This document shows, piece by piece, positions 34,710-42,857 of a DNA stretch of 64,000 bases. A program made the position numbers and the translations under genes. The notes beneath the pieces were generated by a model that saw nothing but the letters and a program-made list of their open reading frames with translations, made no database searches and was not told where the DNA came from. The DNA comes from Pelagicoccus sp. SDUM812002 (GTDB lineage: Bacteria > Verrucomicrobiota > Verrucomicrobiia > Opitutales > Opitutaceae), in contig NZ_JARXHX010000011.1 in assembly GCF_031127835.1 (NCBI RefSeq), positions 115,255-179,254 on the forward strand. Direction: 5' to 3'. Each line of letters opens with the position of its first letter. Position 1 is the first letter of the stretch.

Positions 34710-35906
34710 ATGTCACACTTCGACACCGTTAGCCTCGCTCCCGCGGACCCCATCCTCAGCCTCACCGAGGCATTCAAGGCCGATCCCAGTCCCGATAAGA
34801 TCAACCTCTCCGTAGGCGTCTTCGTCGACCAGTCCGGCGACACCCCCATCCTCGACACCGTCAAGGAAGCGGAGAAACGCATGCTCGAAAGCTCCACCTC
34901 CAAGAGCTACTTGCCTATGACTGGCACGCCCGCGTATGCTAGCCTCACCCAAAAGCTCTGCTTCGGCGAGGAACTCGCTGGTCAACTCCAAGGCCGCGTC
35001 GCCTCTCTGCAAACGCCCGGCGGCACCGGCGCCCTGCGCGTCGCCGCCGACTTCATAGCAAAGAATCTTGAAACCAAGACCGTCTGGGTTTCGAACCCCA
35101 CTTGGGTCAACCACAAAGGCATATTCGCCGCACCCGGTCTCAACGTTGAAACCTACAACTACTTCGACTCCGCTACCCTCAGCCTAGACTACGGCGGTTT
35201 TCTCGCATCCCTCGAGGCTATTCCCGCCGGAGACGTCGTCATCTTGCACGGCTGCTGCCATAACCCTACTGGAGCTGATCTCACTTCCGAACAATGGGAA
35301 GATGTTGCACGTATCGCAGCATCCAAGAAATGGATACCGCTCATCGACTTCGCATACCAAGGTTTTGGTGACGGAATCGAAGAGGACGCAGCCGCAGCTC
35401 GTATCGTAGCCAAGGCCGGCCTTCCCGCCTTCGTGTGCCAATCCTTCTCGAAGAACCTCGGGCTCTACCAAGACCGTGTCGGTGCCCTTCATGTCGTCAC
35501 CGACGACGCAGCGAACTACGCCAACCTCCTTAGCCAGCTCAAGATTTCCGTACGCGTCAACTACTCCAACCCGCCCGCCCACGGTGGAGCAATCGTCACC
35601 ACCATTCTCACCGACGAAGCTCTCACCGAGAAATGGCATGCGGAGCTCGCCGCCATGCGCGAGCGTATTGCCAGCGTGCGTACCCAATTCGTGGATGCGC
35701 TCAAAGCAGCAGGAGTAGAGCGCGACTTCAGCTTTCTCACCGAGCAGAAAGGCATGTTCTCCTTCACCGGTCTCGGCAAGGAACAAGCTGTTGCCCTTCG
35801 CGAGAACCACAGCGTCTACATCGTCGACTCCGGCCGCATCAACGTCGCTGGCATAACCGACAAAAACATTGATCGCGTCGTAGCTGCCATCAAAGCCGTC
35901 CTCTAG
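34710..35906 (+). CDS. class I aromatic/aspartate aminotransferase
   Basis: 398 residues, subgroup I-alpha aminotransferase (AspC/TyrB). PLP-dependent transfer of amino groups between Asp or aromatic amino acids and 2-oxoglutarate. The PLP lysine is K248 in CQSFSKNLGLYQDRVG. Other family landmarks are NLSVGVF, TPGGTGALRV, NPTWVNH, HGCCHNPTGAD, LIDFAYQGFG and the C-terminal RINVAG Arg that binds the substrate carboxylate. Length is typical. It is a single-gene unit closed by a strong terminator. Confidence 0.93.
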   Translation: MSHFDTVSLAPADPILSLTEAFKADPSPDKINLSVGVFVDQSGDTPILDTVKEAEKRMLESSTSKSYLPMTGTPAYASLTQKLCFGEELAGQLQGRVASLQTPGGTGALRVAADFIAKNLETKTVWVSNPTWVNHKGIFAAPGLNVETYNYFDSATLSLDYGGFLASLEAIPAGDVVILHGCCHNPTGADLTSEQWEDVARIAASKKWIPLIDFAYQGFGDGIEEDAAAARIVAKAGLPAFVCQSFSKNLGLYQDRVGALHVVTDDAANYANLLSQLKISVRVNYSNPPAHGGAIVTTILTDEALTEKWHAELAAMRERIASVRTQFVDALKAAGVERDFSFLTEQKGMFSFTGLGKEQAVALRENHSVYIVDSGRINVAGITDKNIDRVVAAIKAVL

Positions 35907-35937
35907 GGAAGTAGTAGAGCTAATTGATTTGTGGATA

Positions 35938-35962
35938 AGGCGAGCCTCTGGCTCGCCTTTTT
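35938..35962 (+). terminator. Rho-independent terminator after the aminotransferase
   Basis: AGGCGAGCC-TCT-GGCTCGCCT followed by a T run, a near-perfect nine-base stem. Confidence 0.9.
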
Positions 35963-36061
35963 CGTGCCTGTCATTTGATAACTCAACAATAACCGGTAGT
36001 CTACGACACAGAAGTACTCCCAGTATAGAAAGGCCCATTGGCCTGCAGCCAACCTCTCCTC

Positions 36062-38359
36062 ATGAAAATAACCAAACTGGACAGTAGGTCATTCCCTCAG
36101 AGTTTTTTCATAAACGCCCTCGCCCAGGTTGTCGCTGATCCAAATACAGAATCCCCGTCGGCCTCAAGTCCGATAAGCTGGTCCTCCGCTGTCCAGCCCG
36201 AGTTGGAGCAAACCTGCCAGAACGCATTCGAAACCTTCCTCAGAAGCGAGCAACAAAGCTGGCACGTAACGCTTCCCAACCCCCAAAACCGCCCAGCGAC
36301 GACACTCCACTTCGAGCGTCTCGGTGACAACAGCCAAGCAGAGACATGCTTTCGAGTCACCCTCAGCCCCATCGGACCTGAGCACCCAAGCTTCAAAGCT
36401 GAAGAGAGCTACCGCCAACGCTACGAGAATCTTCTGCAGAAAACGAACCTGTTGATGAGCTGCTCCCAACAAGTCTGTTGGGACTGGGACCTTAGCAAAG
36501 ACACCTTGGACCTTGCCGGACCTCACGGCTGCATGCTCGGTTTCCAGTACTCGGAAATACAAAGCGACTCATCCTTTTGGATCAATCGAATCCACCCCGC
36601 AGACTCTGATGAAACGAAGCAATGCCTGCAAGAAACCATCGATGGGAAAAAGAATACCTGGGACTCGGAGTACCGCTGCCGCACCGCTGATAACCAATAC
36701 CTTTGGATAAAACAGTTCGGAGTCGTTACCCAACGCCGGAGGGACGGAACCGCTGTTCACATGGAAGGAACAACCCAACTCATAGAAGAACGCAAAAGAA
36801 CCGAAAACGAAAACCTCCAGCTGCTGGAACGCTACCGAGCGATCGCCGAATCGCAAGGAGACGCGGTCGTTCGCGTCAACGTTGATCTCCAGATCACCTA
36901 CTACAATTCAGTTTTCGCAATGCACTTCCTCCACACCGACAAGCTCGATCTCGAACTTACACTCGAACAGGCCATCGAGCAGTACCCAAATCTCGCAGAC
37001 TTCTCCATCGCCACCGGAACCGGAGCCAAAGAAGCTCTCCAACACTCATTCCTCACACATAGCCTAACCCACAACGGGCAAGACCTGCGTCACCTCTGGC
37101 AAGCGACCTCGATCGGCGACTTGCAAAACGACGCCCAAGAAATCCAATTTTCCGGACGCGACGTCACCGCCCTGAAGTGCCTCGAGGAAGCGCTCGTAAA
37201 TTCCAATCGCGAAAACCAAGCCAAGGACCGCTTCCTCGCGATGATCAGCCATGATCTCAAAACACCCCTCAACCCCATCCTTGGATTCTCCGAAATCCTC
37301 ATGAAACGCCCCGGCGTCGATCCCAAGGTTTCCGCTATCGCCAGCAGCATAAACTCGGCAGGACACCAACTCCATGAGCACATCAACAGCTTGCTCGAGA
37401 TTTCCAAGATGGATCCCGAAATCTACGACCGCGAATCGGACTCTGTCACCCTCAACGACCTGCGCAGTGACTTCGAATCGACCTTCTCCCTCAAGGCCGA
37501 AGTAAAAGGCATCAGCTTTCTCACCTCGTTATCTGGGCCACGGGACCAAAGCTTCGCTCTCGACAAGAAACTTCTACGGAACGTTCTCAACAACCTAATA
37601 GACAACGCCATCAAGTTTACCGAGCAAGGCAAGGTCCTGCTGATGCTTAAGCTAAAGGCCGCTGATGCGACCAACAGCTCCGCCAAACTGATTTTCAATG
37701 TCATCGACGACGGCCCGGGCATCCCCCCAAACAGCATGCGGCAGATATTCGAACCCTTCGTTCGAGTCGATTCCTCCAACTCCCGCGAGAAGGAAGGCGC
37801 TGGTCTCGGGCTCAGCATCTGCCGCCGCGCCCTCGACATCCTCGGAGGCCATATTGAACCCTCTCGCAACATTGAGCACGGCATGACCTTTAGCGGCTGG
37901 ATCCCAGTCGACTCAACCCACGTTTCCCAAAGCGACCTCCCCGAACACTCCAGCGACGCCGACTTCAAGCCACCGCCCAATACCCGTACTCTTATCGTCG
38001 ACGACATCAAGAGCAACCGGGAGGTCCTGCGCGAAGTTCTTTCCGAACTCGAGCTGGACTCCGAGGCCTGCAGCGACGGCGCCACCGCCATCGAGCTCAT
38101 TTCCCAAAACCCATACGACATTGTCTTCCTCGACATCCACATGCCCCAAATGAACGGCATCGAGACTCACAACCAGCTCCGCTCGAAAGGCAACGGGCGA
38201 CCGCGCCCCTATTTCGTAGCGGTCACAGCCGACTCGACGCCGCAGACCAGACAATCCTGTACGGAATCAGGTATCGAAGATTTCATTACAAAGCCCATCT
38301 CCCGCTCCAAGATTAAGCGAGTCCTCGGAGATTTCCAAAAAAAGAAGAACCGATCCTAA
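36062..38359 (+). CDS. PAS-containing hybrid sensor histidine kinase
   Basis: 765 residues from the ATG at 36062; an upstream TTG at 36038 is less likely. No transmembrane helix. The middle holds PAS/PAC domains (~130-250 and ~265-375; YRCRTADNQYLWIKQFG), then HisKA with His397 in AMISHDLKTPLNPILGF. The HATPase follows (NNLIDNAIKFT, VIDDGPGIPP, GAGLGLSICRR), and a C-terminal receiver carries Asp691 (VFLDIHMPQMNG) and a TKPIS Lys-Pro. A cytosolic hybrid kinase that must pass phosphate to an unlinked phosphotransfer protein or regulator; none is adjacent. Confidence 0.9.
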   Translation: MKITKLDSRSFPQSFFINALAQVVADPNTESPSASSPISWSSAVQPELEQTCQNAFETFLRSEQQSWHVTLPNPQNRPATTLHFERLGDNSQAETCFRVTLSPIGPEHPSFKAEESYRQRYENLLQKTNLLMSCSQQVCWDWDLSKDTLDLAGPHGCMLGFQYSEIQSDSSFWINRIHPADSDETKQCLQETIDGKKNTWDSEYRCRTADNQYLWIKQFGVVTQRRRDGTAVHMEGTTQLIEERKRTENENLQLLERYRAIAESQGDAVVRVNVDLQITYYNSVFAMHFLHTDKLDLELTLEQAIEQYPNLADFSIATGTGAKEALQHSFLTHSLTHNGQDLRHLWQATSIGDLQNDAQEIQFSGRDVTALKCLEEALVNSNRENQAKDRFLAMISHDLKTPLNPILGFSEILMKRPGVDPKVSAIASSINSAGHQLHEHINSLLEISKMDPEIYDRESDSVTLNDLRSDFESTFSLKAEVKGISFLTSLSGPRDQSFALDKKLLRNVLNNLIDNAIKFTEQGKVLLMLKLKAADATNSSAKLIFNVIDDGPGIPPNSMRQIFEPFVRVDSSNSREKEGAGLGLSICRRALDILGGHIEPSRNIEHGMTFSGWIPVDSTHVSQSDLPEHSSDADFKPPPNTRTLIVDDIKSNREVLREVLSELELDSEACSDGATAIELISQNPYDIVFLDIHMPQMNGIETHNQLRSKGNGRPRPYFVAVTADSTPQTRQSCTESGIEDFITKPISRSKIKRVLGDFQKKKNRS

Positions 38360-38399
38360 TTTCTTGCCCTCACTCGTTAACTTCGGAACCAAAAATAGA

Positions 38400-38461
38400 A
38401 AAAGGCCCGGGCCGCGGAAAAGTTCCCCCCAGAACTATTCAATCCGCAAACCCGAGCCTAA
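38400..38461 (-). terminator. terminator of the uxuA operon
   Basis: AGGCTCGGG near 38461 pairs with CCCGGGCCT near 38407 (one mismatch), enclosing a smaller AGTTC/GAACT hairpin. On the minus strand the stem runs into TTTTTCTATTTTT. Confidence 0.65.
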
Positions 38462-38483
38462 GATCAATCGACGACGCTGCTCC

Positions 38484-39557
38484 CTACTTCTGTAGAGCTC
38501 CCAGTAAGGCCTTCATGTAGCCCATCGAGTAAGCCATTCCAGCAAACCAAGGAGCTGAACACGCCATAGCCGGAGCATGGTCCGGGATAAGTACACCTTG
38601 GAAATCGTGCTTTTTCAAAATCGCTACGATTCTCTCCATATCGATGTCACCCTCGTCGATGAAGACCTCCTCGTAGTTCGGAGCCTTACCTCGGACGTTG
38701 CGAAAGTGCACGTATCCAATTTTCTGTTGCGCCGCATACTTCTCGGTCGCCTCGTAGATATCGCCCTCCGTCATCTCTGCCAAGGTGCCGAGGCAATACT
38801 CAAGGCCGTTGCACCGGCTCGGAACGATATCCAAGAGGCGCTGATACATTTCCGGCTGGTAAACCAGACGAGGGGTATCGCGCAAACGCGGTACCGGAGG
38901 ATCGTCCGGATGGGCCGCTAACATGACGCCCGCTTCTTCCGCTACCGGAACGAGCTCCTGCAAGAAATAGCTAAGCCGAGCCCAAAGCTCGTCGCTGCTG
39001 ATTCGCGTGCGCTCCGCTGTGCCTGTCGCGTGTTCGTCGAAGGTCATGTTCCAAACCATGCCATCCAGCATCGGCTCTTCGTCCACGAAACCTTCCATCC
39101 CCACGCCGCCCGCTTCACCACGGGCATAGTTGCCGGTGGTACGACCAAAAACACCCGCCAGACTGAAGTTGTAGCCCATCACCGCGATCCCCAATTCGCC
39201 GATAACGCGAATCATCTGCTTCAAGCCCTCAATTTGCTCAGCCTTCTTCGGACCGTCCAACAAGACGTCGTGCCAATGAGCCGGATCGAAATTCTCGATG
39301 GCGTGCCAAACCAAGCCTTCGCCCTCGATCAAAGCCTTTATCTCCAGCAGCTCCTCCTTACTCCATAGGTGGTCCGGATTGCCTGCATGGCCCCAGCCCC
39401 CGCCACGACCTCCTGTCGTCGGCTGGTCCTTGCCGTCGCCACCTTGGTTAAAGTAGTCCACCAAGTGCACAACGATGTGTGTAGCTCCCGCCTGTTTGGC
39501 GAAGCGAAGGTGCTCGCGGTCGAGCATATGCCGATAGAGGCCAAATCCCAATTTCAT
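38484..39557 (-). CDS. uxuA: D-mannonate dehydratase
   Basis: 357 residues from the ATG at 39557 (MKLGFGLYRHML), which has an upstream AGGA; the open frame extends 22 codons further without homology. UxuA family TIM barrel converting D-mannonate to 2-keto-3-deoxygluconate in glucuronate/alginate-type catabolism. Landmarks are GYNFSLAGVFGRT, LAAHPDDPPVPRLRDTPRL, GLEYCLGTLAEM, and the metal-binding His/Cys segments YVHFRNVRG and LIPDHAPAM. Second gene of an operon with an SDR 26 bases upstream. Confidence 0.93.
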   Translation of the reverse strand: MKLGFGLYRHMLDREHLRFAKQAGATHIVVHLVDYFNQGGDGKDQPTTGGRGGGWGHAGNPDHLWSKEELLEIKALIEGEGLVWHAIENFDPAHWHDVLLDGPKKAEQIEGLKQMIRVIGELGIAVMGYNFSLAGVFGRTTGNYARGEAGGVGMEGFVDEEPMLDGMVWNMTFDEHATGTAERTRISSDELWARLSYFLQELVPVAEEAGVMLAAHPDDPPVPRLRDTPRLVYQPEMYQRLLDIVPSRCNGLEYCLGTLAEMTEGDIYEATEKYAAQQKIGYVHFRNVRGKAPNYEEVFIDEGDIDMERIVAILKKHDFQGVLIPDHAPAMACSAPWFAGMAYSMGYMKALLGALQK

Positions 39558-39583
39558 AAACCGTATCCTAAGATTACCTACAG

Positions 39584-40342
39584 TTAAAAGCCGATCGATG
39601 CGCCGCCGTCCACTGGCAAGCAAACCCCTGTCACGAACTTGGCGGCGGGCGAAGCCAAATAGGCAGCCGCCCAGCCCACGTCCTCGGGGTCACCGAAGTC
39701 GCCAAGCGGCGTACGCGATAGAATCTTCTCTTTGCGCTTGGGATCCGCGTTTACCGCCTTGTGCATGATCTCGGAATGTATCCACCCCGGAGCGATCGCA
39801 TTCACACGCACCCCACGCGGAGAGAAGTCAGCCGTCAAAGCCCGCACCAAACCGAGATGGGCAGTCTTGGCCGCCGAATAGGCCGCCACCATGGGGATCC
39901 CGAAAATGGAAGCCATCGACGCTGTAAAAATGATGTTGCCCGATCCCCGCTCCATCATGGCCTTGCCGAATTCTCGGCTCAAGGCAAACGCCGCGTTCAC
40001 GTGCGTTTGCATCACCGTCTGGAACTCAATATCGCTGATCCCAGCTGCGTCCTTTTTCAAGTGTACGCCTGCGTTATTGATCAAAGTGTCCACCGGGCCT
40101 AACGCCGCTTCCACTGACGTCACAAAGTCCGGAATCGCCGCCAGATCCGTCACATCGCAAACCCGATACGAAGCGCGCTCGCCGATTTCCTCCACCGCTT
40201 CCTGCAGGGCCGATTCGCGCCGACCTACCAGAATAACCTCGGCGCCACTGGCCACCAAGCATCTGGCCATGCCCAAGCCAATTCCCGTGCCTCCTCCGGT
40301 GATCAGGGCCCGTTGGCCCGCGAGATCAAATGCGTTCTTCAT
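39584..40342 (-). CDS. SDR oxidoreductase of the uronate pathway (gluconate/mannonate type)
   Basis: 252 residues, classical short-chain dehydrogenase. Cofactor motif [12 protein letters not shown] at ~15, NNAGVH at ~88, catalytic Ser in FTASMAS (~141) and Y-S-A-A-K (YSAAKTAH, ~155). The C-terminus VDGGASIGF is typical of gluconate-5-dehydrogenase/KduD-like enzymes. Its operon with uxuA suggests it reduces fructuronate to mannonate or acts on a keto-deoxy sugar acid, standing in for UxuB; inference from context. Confidence 0.88.
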   Translation of the reverse strand: MKNAFDLAGQRALITGGGTGIGLGMARCLVASGAEVILVGRRESALQEAVEEIGERASYRVCDVTDLAAIPDFVTSVEAALGPVDTLINNAGVHLKKDAAGISDIEFQTVMQTHVNAAFALSREFGKAMMERGSGNIIFTASMASIFGIPMVAAYSAAKTAHLGLVRALTADFSPRGVRVNAIAPGWIHSEIMHKAVNADPKRKEKILSRTPLGDFGDPEDVGWAAAYLASPAAKFVTGVCLPVDGGASIGF

Positions 40343-40390
40343 AAGGTCGAATCTACGCGCAAGCTCCCTAATAAAAAGAGAATTGATAAC

Positions 40391-40403
40391 GGTTAAATTA
40401 ACC
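40391..40403. promoter_or_regulatory. palindrome between the SDR-uxuA operon and the AraC gene
   Basis: GGTTAA-A-TTAACC, perfect 13-bp dyad in the 78-base divergent gap, 18 bases before the AraC-family ATG and next to a TATAAA box. Likely operator, probably shared. Confidence 0.5.
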
Positions 40404-40420
40404 CGATGTTATAAATTCCT

Positions 40421-41248
40421 ATGTCCCCTCCAGAATATCCGCACCGCCTGCACCCGCCCTCCGACCTTTATCCGACTTGGCAGGGAGACATAAACCAGCC
40501 TCTCGTCTACCTCGGGTGGGGCGAACGCAATTTCGCTCGCGAGGCGATCCCTATGCATAGCAACCCAGGATGGACCTATTGGATCCTGCTCGAGGGAGCC
40601 GTAACTCTCCAGAACCCGCAAGGCACCCAAAACTTCCAAGCCGGAGAAGGCATGCTATGCGGGCCTGCCCTACCCTTCGGCTTTCCCATACAAAAGGCCA
40701 CCGGGGTCAAAGTGCTCAACTGGATCTGGAGCGAAGCCCCGCTCAGCGAGACGCAGCTCGCTAAAGATTTCTACCAAACCTTCTCCTTCTCCAAGGATCA
40801 GACGAGGCTCCTCGCCGCCCTGCATGAGCAATCCCGTATCTCCACCCTAGATACATCGAAACAAAACAGGATCGAGCTCTTCCATATCCGTAGCCTGCTC
40901 GACCTCACATTTCAAAAAGCAGGCGAAACGCAGAATAGCAGCCCTGGCCAAAACCGCATTCGCGCCGCTCGCCAATGGATGCTGCATAACCTCAACAAGA
41001 CCAACCCCGCCAGCTCACTCGCCCGCTTCCTTGACACCTCTCCCATGACACTTCACCGCCTCTTCATGAACGAGCTCGGCGAATCCCCTGGAAGCCACTT
41101 CCAAAAGCTCAAGATGGACCACGCCCGCCATTTGCTAAAGCTGGAAGGCCACTCCGTAAAAAGCGTCGCCTACGAGATGGGTTACCGTCACCCCCAAGAC
41201 TTCAGCCGAGCCTACAAAAAGCACCACGGCAGCGCTCCGAGCAGGTGA
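40421..41248 (+). CDS. AraC-family transcriptional regulator
   Basis: 275 residues: an N-terminal cupin-like sensing domain (TYWILLEGAVTLQNP, then FQAGEGMLCGPALPFGF) and a C-terminal pair of helix-turn-helix motifs (PASSLARFLDTSPMTLHRLFMNELGESPG, then HSVKSVAYEMGYRHPQDFSRAYKKHHG). It is divergent from the SDR-uxuA operon across a 78-base gap, so it very likely controls sugar-acid use. It converges on the sensor kinase gene with 20 bases between stops. Confidence 0.9.
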   Translation: MSPPEYPHRLHPPSDLYPTWQGDINQPLVYLGWGERNFAREAIPMHSNPGWTYWILLEGAVTLQNPQGTQNFQAGEGMLCGPALPFGFPIQKATGVKVLNWIWSEAPLSETQLAKDFYQTFSFSKDQTRLLAALHEQSRISTLDTSKQNRIELFHIRSLLDLTFQKAGETQNSSPGQNRIRAARQWMLHNLNKTNPASSLARFLDTSPMTLHRLFMNELGESPGSHFQKLKMDHARHLLKLEGHSVKSVAYEMGYRHPQDFSRAYKKHHGSAPSR

Positions 41249-41268
41249 GCCTCATGCCCGCGCGCACA

Positions 41269-42621
41269 TTAAACAGTTAGTCGCATCGATGGAAGCGTAA
41301 CCGTGAAGCACGTCCCGATCCCGACCTCGCTCGACACCGAAATACGGCCGCCCAGCTTGGCCACGAAATCTCCGCAGACGCGTAAGCCAAGACTCGTTCC
41401 CAGCTCTCCCGCCGTACCCTTCGAGCTTTCGCTGGGCGACAATTGAAAGAGTCGAGACAGACGCCCCTCATCGATCCCAACCCCGGTGTCCGAAACCGAA
41501 ACCTCGACAAATCCTTCCTCTACCTCCGCGCTCGCAACCCTCACGGAACCACCCGAATGGGTAAACTTTATAGCGTTTGAGATGAGATTCCGAATCACCG
41601 TATCCAACATCTTGGGATCGACATGAACCATCAGCGCTTCGTCAATCGACGAACTAAGCTCGATACCCTTATTGCGAGCCACCACCGCCGTGAGCTCCAT
41701 GCTGCGGGAAACCGCTGCGCTCAGCGACACATCTTCAGGCTCGGATTGGAACCTCTCATTTTCCGCCAGCGCCCATTGAAGAAGATCCTCTAACAAATCG
41801 TAGCTAGCTTTCGTACCCAGGCACAGCAAATCGAGCAACTCCTGGCGCTCGACTTCGCACTTTGAATCTTCTTCGGAAAGTAACTTCCCAACCGAATCGA
41901 GCCCACCCATCGTCCCCCTCAAGTCATGAGCCAATATGCTGAAAATCTGGTTACGGCTTTCAATCGTCGACTCCAGACGGGAAAATGCAGATTCGAGATC
42001 CGCCTTCAAACGCTTCTCGTTCTCGAGTAGCCCGAACTCTTCTCGAGCCGTTCGCTCGTTATGTACCGAACAAACGAAGCCAAAAAAGTTAGCCCCGATG
42101 TAGACGCTCGTCACTCCCACGTACTCCACCCCAAAATAGAGGTCCCCCAGCCCAGAGATCCAAATCGAAAGGCTCGTCACACTCAAGATCAACGCGAGCA
42201 CGACTTGAAAAACCAGGGAGATAGGCAAAGCCAAATACAACAGAAAAAGAATGAATACGTCCCAAGCCACCATCGCCTCGAATGAGCCTAACTTCAGATA
42301 GTGTCCGAACTCGACCTGAACGATCAACCACGCCACGCAGCCAAACCCCACCCAGTCCAACGTATGCTTCGTTTTTATCCGGCTCATCGAAAGCAAGCCC
42401 GAGCCCAGTACAATAAAGCCAATTAGACGCAGCAAATTCATAGCCGTCCTGGAACTCGAAGCTGGCACTAGTATCAAGCCAAGCACTGCAAACGTGCAGG
42501 TCACGGTCAAAGCAAACCAGAATACACGCGCCAGCCGACGCTTATCCGAGTCGAGGCGGCTCGCGTGAAATTTGAGCTCAAGCTCTGAGGGCTGCAACGC
42601 GTATTGAAAAGATTTATACAT
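41269..42621 (-). CDS. membrane sensor histidine kinase
   Basis: 450 residues. Six hydrophobic helices between ~32 and ~182 form an MASE-like integral sensor without a periplasmic domain. A short coiled coil leads to HisKA with His232 (IFSILAHDLRGTMGG). The ATPase motifs are NLISNAIKFTHSGG, VSDTGVGI and GTSLGLRVCGDFVAKLGG. No receiver and no adjacent response regulator, so an orphan kinase. Confidence 0.9.
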   Translation of the reverse strand: MYKSFQYALQPSELELKFHASRLDSDKRRLARVFWFALTVTCTFAVLGLILVPASSSRTAMNLLRLIGFIVLGSGLLSMSRIKTKHTLDWVGFGCVAWLIVQVEFGHYLKLGSFEAMVAWDVFILFLLYLALPISLVFQVVLALILSVTSLSIWISGLGDLYFGVEYVGVTSVYIGANFFGFVCSVHNERTAREEFGLLENEKRLKADLESAFSRLESTIESRNQIFSILAHDLRGTMGGLDSVGKLLSEEDSKCEVERQELLDLLCLGTKASYDLLEDLLQWALAENERFQSEPEDVSLSAAVSRSMELTAVVARNKGIELSSSIDEALMVHVDPKMLDTVIRNLISNAIKFTHSGGSVRVASAEVEEGFVEVSVSDTGVGIDEGRLSRLFQLSPSESSKGTAGELGTSLGLRVCGDFVAKLGGRISVSSEVGIGTCFTVTLPSMRLTV

Positions 42622-42842
42622 GGTGAGGATGGAAAATCGGATATATTACCTAAACGACAAATGTCGCCTAAACCGAAGGGTAAAGCCTACGTAAGGACCA
42701 GTATCGACGCCCGTCAAACCAGATTCTCAAAACCGTAAAGCATCCCCATCCTCCACAAATCGCTATCTAAACGCGATTTTCGGATAAACCGAAGAAAGGG
42801 ATGAGCCAAAGCTTAACCCTATCCAGTAAAATCACAGCGAAT

Positions 42843-42852
42843 CCGTGGTTCT
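42843..42852. repeat. ATCCGTGGTT intergenic repeat
   Basis: AATCCGTGGTT just downstream of the purL stop region, the same motif that ends the cluster at 8068-8100. Confidence 0.35.
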
Positions 42853-42857
42853 AAAAC

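Noticed and set aside
36038..36061. TTG start eight codons upstream for the PAS hybrid kinase
   Set aside because: The ATG at 36062 is close by and the extra residues have no support.
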